From positions 1-17,812 of the forward strand of contig CAYQJO010000076.1 of assembly GCA_964417785.1 (NCBI GenBank): a DNA stretch of 17,812 bases. The letters are read 5' to 3'. Both the position numbers and the translations under genes were made by a program. This document shows, in pieces, positions 1 through 6,354 of this stretch; the stretch's first letter is position 1; every line of letters starts with the position of its first letter. The stretch comes from DAOTUL01 sp034437435. Lineage in GTDB: Bacteria; Chloroflexota; Anaerolineae; Aggregatilineales; Phototrophicaceae. The notes under the pieces were generated by a model. The model was not told the origin of the DNA, searched no databases, and saw only the letters and a list, made by a program, of their open reading frames with translations.

Positions 1-16
1 TGTGCTCTTCCGATCT
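1..16. other. Illumina adapter remnant at contig end
   Basis: The first 16 bases, TGTGCTCTTCCGATCT, are identical to the 3' end of the standard Illumina TruSeq read-2 adapter. They are followed directly by a perfect fold-back palindrome. This is untrimmed library sequence, not genome. Although the reading frame of the downstream gene happens to stay open through it, its translation should not be counted as protein. Confidence 0.93.
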
Positions 17-58
17 GCGCCGCCACCGCCTGCGAGATCTCGCAGGCGGTGGCGGCGC
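17..58. repeat. Perfect 21+21 bp inverted repeat, fold-back read artefact
   Basis: Bases 17-37 are the exact reverse complement of bases 38-58, with no spacer; the symmetry stops at 16/59. The outer edge abuts adapter sequence, which is what a fold-back (self-primed) or chimeric read end looks like. The right arm (38-58) fits the protein sequence of the following oxidase gene, so that arm is the genomic copy and the left arm is probably its artificial mirror. A genuine biological palindrome is possible but unlikely given the adapter. Confidence 0.8.
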
Positions 59-1587
59 TGGCGATCAGCTACGATGGCACCACCACCGGCGAACACGGCG
101 AGGGCTTTGCCCGCAGCCACTACAACGAACAGCTATTCGGTCCCCGGCTGCATCAGGCATTCCGCGAGGTGAAAGGTTTGTTCGACCCGGAGAACCGGCT
201 CAATCCAGGCAAGGTAATCGACGCGCCGGAACCCTGGGACCCGGATGTGCTGCGCTTCCAGCCGGGATACAGCACTGTGCCGGTGGATACGATTCTCGAT
301 TTTTCGCATGATGGCGGTTTCGCCGGACTGGTGGAGATGTGCAACGGGCAGGGCGTCTGTCGCAAGCGCGATGCCGGTGCCATGTGTCCGTCATTCATGG
401 CGACACGTGACGAGGCTCATTCCACGCGGGGCAGGGCGAACGCGCTAAGAGCGGCCATGACCGGCAAGCTCGGACCCGATGGTCTCGCCAGCCAGGAGTT
501 ACACGATGTTCTCGATTTGTGCCTGGAATGCAAAGCCTGCAAACGCGAATGTCCGTCGCTGGTGGATATGGCGAAACTCAAATACGAATTTCTGCACCAG
601 TACCAGGCGGTTCACGGCGTGCCGCTGCGCAGCCGGTTGTTCGCCAACATCCACACGCTGAACAAACTCGGCAGCCGTGTGTCACCGGCGCTGGTCAATT
701 GGGGCTATCGCAATCCGCTGGTGCGCGGTGCGCTGGATCGCCTGGTCGGTATCGACGCCCGCCGCAGCCTGCCAGAACTGGCCCCGACAACGTTTCAACG
801 CTGGTTCCATCAGCGGACGGCACCCGCCGCTGATGTGCGCCCGCGTGTGGTGCTGTGGGACGACACCTATCTGAGTTACAACGAAACCGAGGTCGGCAAA
901 GCCGCTGTGGCGGTACTGGAAGCCGCCGGGTACGCCGTCGAACTGGTCAAAAACCGGCAGTGCTGCGGGCGTCCGATGATCTCAAAAGGCTTACTGGAAC
1001 AGGCACGCGCCAACGCCACCCACAACATCACGCTGCTGCACCCGTATGCGGCACAGGGAATCCCCATCGTCGGGATTGAACCAAGCTGCATCACCACGCT
1101 GCGCGACGAATACCCCGATCTGGTGCCATCCGATGCGGCCCGCACCGTCGCCGCCAACAGTTTCTTCATCGAGGAGTTCTTGCGCGAGACCGAACTGCCC
1201 TTTGCCGGGAATCTCCCGCCGGAGACTGTGCTGGTTCACGGTCACTGCTACCAGAAAGCCATCACCGGCACCGGCCCGCTGATGGAGGTCCTCAAGCGGG
1301 TGCCGAACGCGACCGTCAGCGAGATTCCCAGTGGGTGCTGCGGCATGGCCGGATCGTTCGGCTACGAGAAGGAGCATTACGATGTGTCGATGGCTGCCGG
1401 AGAGGATCGGCTGTTCCCGGCGGTACGCGACGCTGGAAATGAAACGACCCTCCTGGCGGCGGGGATTTCATGCCGCCACCAGATCAAAGACGGCACCGGG
1501 CGGCAAGCGATCCACCCGGTGGTGTGGCTGGCGGAGAAGCTGATTGTTAACGCCATAAGAGACAAACATACCAGCATCACGGACTGA
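37..1587 (+). CDS. FAD-linked oxidase / Fe-S oxidoreductase fusion, 3' part
   Basis: This is the C-terminal half of a D-lactate/glycolate-dehydrogenase-like fusion protein (GlcD-type flavin domain plus GlcF-type Fe-S domain; the family is about 950-1000 aa). Numbering from the GTG at 49: residues 1-58 are the end of the FAD-linked oxidase C-terminal domain (GEHGEGFARS, then LFDPENRLNPGK). Two 4Fe-4S ligand groups follow: C98, C104 and C113 (CNGQGVC...MCPS), and C158, C161, C164 and C168 (CLECKACKRECP). Two cysteine-rich CCG domains follow, with C305-C306, C347, C400 and C430-C431. The protein is expected to oxidise a 2-hydroxy acid and pass electrons through the clusters to the respiratory chain at the inner face of the membrane; the substrate cannot be told from this part. 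The GTG at 49 is not a real start: the flavin domain is cut off by the contig end, and sequence before about base 38 is artefact. The stop overlaps the convergent next gene by 11 bp. Confidence 0.93.
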   Translation: MSQAVAALAISYDGTTTGEHGEGFARSHYNEQLFGPRLHQAFREVKGLFDPENRLNPGKVIDAPEPWDPDVLRFQPGYSTVPVDTILDFSHDGGFAGLVEMCNGQGVCRKRDAGAMCPSFMATRDEAHSTRGRANALRAAMTGKLGPDGLASQELHDVLDLCLECKACKRECPSLVDMAKLKYEFLHQYQAVHGVPLRSRLFANIHTLNKLGSRVSPALVNWGYRNPLVRGALDRLVGIDARRSLPELAPTTFQRWFHQRTAPAADVRPRVVLWDDTYLSYNETEVGKAAVAVLEAAGYAVELVKNRQCCGRPMISKGLLEQARANATHNITLLHPYAAQGIPIVGIEPSCITTLRDEYPDLVPSDAARTVAANSFFIEEFLRETELPFAGNLPPETVLVHGHCYQKAITGTGPLMEVLKRVPNATVSEIPSGCCGMAGSFGYEKEHYDVSMAAGEDRLFPAVRDAGNETTLLAAGISCRHQIKDGTGRQAIHPVVWLAEKLIVNAIRDKHTSITD

Positions 1588-3631
1588 TGTGGACACTATC
1601 CGTGTGGATGCGCCCTTCCTCACACACCAGCGCGATTCCGCCGCCGGTGTAGGCCTCGTCTTCGGCCTGGACCAGCGGCGTGCCGTTGACCGATCCACGC
1701 AGAGCCGAACCGTAAACTTCCAGCTTGAGATCGTAGGTGCCGCCGTAGGTCCAGTCGAAATCCGCTTCATCCAGTACATCTGTGCCGCGTGTCAGGCAGA
1801 CTTTGCCATCGGGACACAGCAGCAGGCCGTAGTAGCGGCGCATCCCCTGCACACGAGCGGCGATCCCGGCGGCGGCAGCCATATGCACATACACCGATGC
1901 CTGCACGGTATAATCGGTCCAGTCGCGGCTGCCTGTGCTAAGTAAGCCACGTCCGCTGTTCTGAATGAGACGGAACATGTTCTCGGTCTGTGTATCCAGC
2001 CGGTCCACACCGTTGATCCACGTCCGGTGGCCGACATCGCCGCCATCGGGCATAGGGGCGAAGGTCAATTTCGGCGTGCCGGACCAATCCAGCCATTCCA
2101 CATAGACGGTGCCATGCGACCGTTCCGCCGCTGTCAGTTCGAGGCCGACACGAGCGACAGGCGCATACGCCGTATCGGGGATGGTCCACTCAAGTTCATG
2201 GCTGCTCCCCGGCAGAAGGGCATGTTCCGGACCATAGAGTTTGCGCAGCGTGCCATCCCCCCGGTAGACATCGAGATACAATCGCGCTATCACCGAACGA
2301 TGGTTGTGGCGGTCTGCCGACACACTCGTGCGCAGCTTCTGGCCGGAATACAGGGTCGGGGAGGCGATCAGACCGTAACCGGGCATGTTCATTTGCTCCG
2401 GCTCAATCCAGGTGGCCGTCGCCGCACGCCCGAACCGTCCTGGTGCGAGTCCGGTATAGGTCAGCGCCAGACGCCCATCGGCGTTGCTCACACGGATGAC
2501 ATTACGGCATTCCGGACTGTCTTCAGCGCGGAACCCCTGGACCGATCCCGGCAGCGAAAAGTGGAAGTTAGCTCCGGCTTGCAGCGGCGCTTCACCCGCC
2601 AGCGCCCGACCGATATTGACGATGTGGTAGGTCTCGGTCACGGCATCGGTGATGGCACGACCACCGTCCGCCGTCGGCAGATACAGCCGATCAGCTACCG
2701 GACCGCGCCAATCGGGACCGGCGTCGATGCCGGCCAACCCGTTCTTAATACCCAGGATACAGCCGACATTGCCGGAATTGCAGTCGGTATCCCAACCGCT
2801 GGTGTTGGCGATCATCAGCGATTTCTGGAAGTCGTCGTCACCGTGCAGCAGCGCCATGACGATCAGTGCGTGGTTGGGGATCATATGGCAGCCGCCGCCG
2901 TAGCGGTCATAGCCATATTGATTTTCGATCTGCTGGCGGGTTCTACGCCAGTCGTGCGGATGACCGGTATGCCAGTTGCGGATGTCAGCGATCAGCCGGT
3001 AGATAAGCGAGTCGTGCGGGATGAATCCGACTGCCGTATCGAGCAGCTTGTTCATGTCGGATTCGATAAACGCGGCGGATTCGATAGCGGCGATCACCTG
3101 AGCTCCGTAGACGGCTTCCCCGTCGTGGCTGACGCTGGCGGCGCGGCGGGCGAGGTCAGCGGCAAAAGCCGGATCGCCAGGGGCCACCATCGCCCAGCCA
3201 TCGATGAAAATCTGCGCTCCGATCTGCTCGGCGACGGTGTGGCCGTTCAATTCGATTGAGCCGCTGCGGGGTGCTGGAATACCGTTCTTCAGTCGCAAAT
3301 AGGCGGTGTGTTCGGTCGAGGTCGCCATGCCACCCCACCACAGAATCGTGCGGTCTTCGATGATATAATTCAGCCACGTCTCCCCGATTTGCTCCGGGGT
3401 GAGGTCATGGGTGTTGCTATGATCGGGCAGGGCGCGGAGAAAGGTAAACGTCCCGCTGATGTCATCATCGGTGACGACCAGCGGTGTGCCAAGCTGCTCG
3501 TGGACGTAATACCAGATTTCGCCCAGTTCGGCCATGATGCGCTGGTAGGGCCATCCTTCAAACGGACGGCCCAGGTAGACGCCGATGATCTTACCCAACA
3601 CACCGGCATAAACACGATCTACATAATCCAT
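1577..3631 (-). CDS. ADP-ribosylglycohydrolase-family protein with C-terminal beta-sandwich-like half
   Basis: The N-terminal half (about residues 1-345) is an all-helical ADP-ribosylglycohydrolase (DraG/ARH) fold. The metal-binding motifs are visible as T54-D55-D56-D57 near the start and G279-W280-D281-T282-D283-C284-N285 further on. This family uses two divalent metal ions to remove ADP-ribose from proteins or small molecules; many bacterial members have unknown substrates. The 684-aa length is about twice that of a plain DraG protein. Residues about 350-525 look beta-rich and are unassigned. Residues about 535-684 (TDYTVQASVYVHMAAAAGIAA..., then YDLKLEVYG...GSVNGTPL) resemble a concanavalin-like/LamG-type sandwich, which suggests a carbohydrate or glycoconjugate substrate (inference). 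There is no signal peptide, so it is probably cytoplasmic. The ATG at 3631 has AAGGGGG 4 nt upstream. The gene is separated from the upstream membrane-protein stop by 187 bp. Confidence 0.88.
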   Translation of the reverse strand: MDYVDRVYAGVLGKIIGVYLGRPFEGWPYQRIMAELGEIWYYVHEQLGTPLVVTDDDISGTFTFLRALPDHSNTHDLTPEQIGETWLNYIIEDRTILWWGGMATSTEHTAYLRLKNGIPAPRSGSIELNGHTVAEQIGAQIFIDGWAMVAPGDPAFAADLARRAASVSHDGEAVYGAQVIAAIESAAFIESDMNKLLDTAVGFIPHDSLIYRLIADIRNWHTGHPHDWRRTRQQIENQYGYDRYGGGCHMIPNHALIVMALLHGDDDFQKSLMIANTSGWDTDCNSGNVGCILGIKNGLAGIDAGPDWRGPVADRLYLPTADGGRAITDAVTETYHIVNIGRALAGEAPLQAGANFHFSLPGSVQGFRAEDSPECRNVIRVSNADGRLALTYTGLAPGRFGRAATATWIEPEQMNMPGYGLIASPTLYSGQKLRTSVSADRHNHRSVIARLYLDVYRGDGTLRKLYGPEHALLPGSSHELEWTIPDTAYAPVARVGLELTAAERSHGTVYVEWLDWSGTPKLTFAPMPDGGDVGHRTWINGVDRLDTQTENMFRLIQNSGRGLLSTGSRDWTDYTVQASVYVHMAAAAGIAARVQGMRRYYGLLLCPDGKVCLTRGTDVLDEADFDWTYGGTYDLKLEVYGSALRGSVNGTPLVQAEDEAYTGGGIALVCEEGRIHTDSVHISP

Positions 3632-3635
3632 TTTT

Positions 3636-3642
3636 CCCCCTT
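3636..3642 (-). promoter_or_regulatory. Ribosome binding site of the ADP-ribosylglycohydrolase gene
   Basis: On the minus strand AAGGGGG stands 4 nt before the ATG at 3629-3631. It is purine-rich and Shine-Dalgarno-like, with a slightly short spacing. It supports this ATG as the start. Further upstream (about 3650-3721) I found no convincing sigma70 promoter and no terminator hairpin followed by a T run. Confidence 0.5.
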
Positions 3643-3721
3643 GATTTGTCTCTTTACAGTATTGTCCAGAACGGCAAATTCAGCCAGTTAAGACAAAGCA
3701 GCACTGTACCCCCATTGGAAA

Positions 3722-3877
3722 TTACAGCGTGATCCAGGAGTTGTTCGGTGGCGGGATCGGTGTAGGGGTTGGCTGCGGCATCGCCGGTTGGGTTGTGGGA
3801 GTCGAGGTTCCAGTTTGGCTACTTTCGGATTGTCCTGACGATTCCGCGAAGCAAGACGGAAAGCGTAATGACCGACA
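3722..3877 (-). pseudogene. Out-of-frame Thr/Pro-rich 3' tail (frameshift or remnant)
   Basis: This minus-strand frame is open for 51 codons, from just after a TGA at 3880-3878 to a TAA at 3724-3722. It overlaps the last 59 bases of the membrane-protein gene in a different frame and continues 97 bp past its stop. The second half reads as a low-complexity extracytoplasmic tail: STPTTQPAMPQPTPTP, then IPPPNNSWITL and stop. It is preceded by a Ser/Gln/Gly-rich stretch. This composition is typical of Thr/Pro-rich surface-protein tails and unlike a random shadow frame. There is no convincing start codon, so it is not a free-standing gene. It is either the true C-terminus of the membrane protein after an indel, or the remnant of another gene. 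Confidence 0.4.
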
Positions 3878-6337
3878 TCAACGAAAAGAATGGCGTGAGC
3901 GGCTCTGCGTAACGGATCAAAAAGGCATGTGCAGCAACAGTAGATGACAGATGGTAAAAGATAAAGCCAGCACACACCAGCATCATGAATCGACTTCGAG
4001 TATCGGTGAATACGACCACGAAACCCGTAATCATGACCCAACCAGCCAGAACGGCAAGGTAATTATTATGCACGATGTACATCATGCCGAGATAAATCTG
4101 CCGGGGATAGCGGGTGAGTGCCTTAATCACATTTTCCTGGTCACGTAATTCAGTGCCAGTCCCAGAATAAATCTCATCACACCAGAAATAACCAGAACAA
4201 CTGCTCGCGTAGTAGTCACCATAGCTGTAAATATCGCTGCCATTCGTAACAGGCTGTGCGAGAAACAGACCGACTTCCTCCAGCATTCTCAGCGAAACTT
4301 CATAAAAGCGCGAGGTTAACATTTCACGATAGGCGTCACTTGTCAGACCCGTAACCTCTATCGGACTCCACCTACTATGCATACAGGGTTCGAATGGCGC
4401 GAAGATAAACGAATTGCGGTATCTTGGAACATCATCATAATCAATGTCTGGCTGACAGTCTCGCAACTGGGCGTCGATTTGGGCAGAAGCGGGACCATTA
4501 TCCGGAGAAAAATGGTGATACGAAAACAATGCGGAAGCCAGTGTGCTGTGTTGAGGGCCAACCAAACCGAATTCACCATAACTCCACAAATTCAGCGACA
4601 TAACCGATAGGGTCAATAGCGCAAAGCCAGCCGCGACCATTGCTGGTTGCCGCCAACTCCGGGTCATCCAGGCGTAAACCAATATGACGGGGATAACAAG
4701 GGCGACTCCTGCCCCGCGAATAAGAAATGTCCAGCCAAAGAGTATGCCAGCGAGGACCATTTCCCACCATCGCAATCGCTCTTTGCGGTCATAGTGCCAG
4801 ATCAACAGCGCAAGACACAAAACATGCAGACTGACGAACATGCTTTCACTGAGGATGGCCCGATTGTAGTCTGCTATAGTCAAATCTAGAACTACCAGAA
4901 TGCCCACNNNNNNNNNNNNNNNNNNNNNNNNNNNNNNNNNNNNNNNNNNNNNNNNNNNNNNNNNNNNNNNNNNNNNNNNNNNNNNNNNNNNNNNNNNNNN
5001 NNNNNNNGGATGGCCCGATTGTAGTCTGCTATAGTCAAATCTAGAACTACCAGAATGCCCACAGCGGCGGCGATGACAGGCTGTCTACGGGCAATCACAT
5101 AAACCAGCGTAGCCAATGCAAAAGCGGATAACGCCCACTGGACCCCCACAAGATGAAGGGGACTTTCATCGGACCCAAGAATTGCATTCAGTGTAGCATA
5201 TGGAACAGTGCGTTTAGGTAAGCCTTCGGATGTATCACGGACAAAGAGCGATGCACCTGCCTCAACGTAGCTGGTGGAATCGCGACTGAAACGCAATCCA
5301 TAGGTTTGGTAGATGATGCCATCGCGCACCAGACTCAGTACAGCAAAGACAATTGCCATAAACAACGCGGCCCGACGGTAGTCACGCTTACGATGAGGAT
5401 ATTGCCAGCGCCGGTTTCTGGCCGCAATCCACAGAACACCGATACCGGCGACAGCGCTCCACGCATACAACGGCAACAGCAAAAATGGTTCATACGCACC
5501 TGGCGCGTTGTAACCAAATCCCAGCACAAATATCCAGAACAGCATGACCAGCAGCCACCACAACAGCGGTGATCTGGTCGTCTTGATGAATCGAAATTGG
5601 AACAATCGGTTCAGTCGTTCTGGATCATGCAGCGACACACGCAGAAGATACAAGATCAACCCAAACCACAGACTGAAAAGCACCAACTCCAACGTATGGG
5701 TCTGGGCGAAGTCCGTCAGACCGAAATCCACAAACGTATACAGATAGAAGACGAACAGGGCCAGACTCAACCACAGAAACGCACGCGCAAAGAACAAGGC
5801 GTCCACGTCTGGTGCGAACAGGGCAGCCGCAACCACGATGAGTACGCCAGCAGCGGCGATGAGCAACCATGTATCCGGGCGGACGAAAAGAACGTCGATG
5901 TTCAGCTTATACGCCTTTGCGCTGCCATCGAGGAAATTGACACGAATTTTCGGTTCGCTCACTACACCAATGCAGGCTTGTGTTTCGACTTCTTCCTGAG
6001 TGTCAAAGACTTCCCCGCCGGCAGCTTCCCTGATCTGAGCATCACGGTCGTTGCGCAGCTCGAAGAATATCGACCGAACACCAGGACCGCCATATAGACC
6101 GGGTTCAACAGCCTCAAAGAATACCGTCGAATCTGCATTTTGTACACGCCACCTCACATCAACACAGTCACCCGGCAGGTTCACAAGGCGTCGGTCGGCT
6201 GAAAAGGTAACGGTTGCTCCGGCATACTCGTCTACCAGGATTACGCCACCGGGAGAGATGGCGCGAATAGCTATCGACATCAGTAACCCGATGGCGAGAA
6301 CCGTTAATGCAAGTCCTGTGAGTCCACGATACGGCAC
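3819..6337 (-). CDS. GT-C-like (GT39/PMT-like) polytopic membrane glycosyltransferase, split by a false gap
   Basis: This gene is interrupted in the assembly by 100 Ns, but the 55 bases flanking them are identical. Removing the Ns and one copy leaves 2,364 bp, exactly 788 codons including the stop, in one frame. Numbering on the 787-aa product: a first membrane helix lies at about 6-27, followed by a beta-rich outer domain of roughly 140 residues and then many hydrophobic helices. D353-S-T-S-Y-V-E-A-G matches the acidic first-loop motif of GT-C enzymes. LSESMF (E446) followed by a helix, FLIRGAG, and IRYAEPLTPF near the end fit the dolichyl-phosphate-mannose-mannosyltransferase-like pattern. 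Such enzymes move a sugar from a lipid-phosphate donor on the outer membrane face. I chose the GTG at 6337, which lies after GGGGGGATT and 17 bp past the RHS stop; a longer frame back to 6529 would lie inside the RHS gene. Hand-counted lines give about 45-55% GC, lower than its neighbours. Donor and acceptor are unknown. Confidence 0.8.
4853..4907. repeat. 55-bp direct duplicate, left copy at the gap
   Basis: These 55 bases are identical to 5008-5062 on the other side of the N run. They are the terminal overlap of two contigs, not a genomic repeat. The exact length of 55 matches a commonly used de Bruijn k-mer size, which supports an unmerged contig overlap. Confidence 0.9.
4908..5007. other. 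Assembly gap of exactly 100 N, probably of zero true length
   Basis: There are exactly 100 N characters, a conventional scaffolding placeholder. Because the flanks repeat each other for 55 bp, the real distance is probably minus 55 bp: the contigs overlap and no sequence is missing. The membrane-protein reading frame is restored when one copy and the Ns are removed. Confidence 0.95.
5008..5062. repeat. 55-bp direct duplicate, right copy at the gap
   Basis: Perfect copy of 4853-4907. Both copies translate to the same stretch of the membrane protein (VGILVVLDLTIADYNRAI), which is why the two half-genes seem to repeat part of their sequence. Confidence 0.9.
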
Positions 6338-6354
6338 AATCCCCCCAAATTGCC

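Noticed and set aside
49..51. GTG as start of the oxidase gene
   Set aside because: The flavin domain is clearly incomplete and the frame is open to the contig edge; the GTG is internal and lies inside the fold-back palindrome.
2027..3259. 410-codon open frame on the + strand
   Set aside because: It is antisense to the ADP-ribosylglycohydrolase gene, whose motifs are clear; the antisense translation is low-complexity and without family features.
3688..4041. 117-codon minus-strand frame overlapping the end of the membrane-protein gene
   Set aside because: It has no hydrophobic or domain logic, lies mostly inside the better-supported gene, and its part beyond 3819 competes with the more convincing Thr/Pro-rich frame.
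4853..5062. A real tandem or direct repeat around the N run
   Set aside because: The copies sit exactly at the two contig ends, match over exactly 55 bp, and collapse to a correct reading frame, so an assembly artefact explains them fully.
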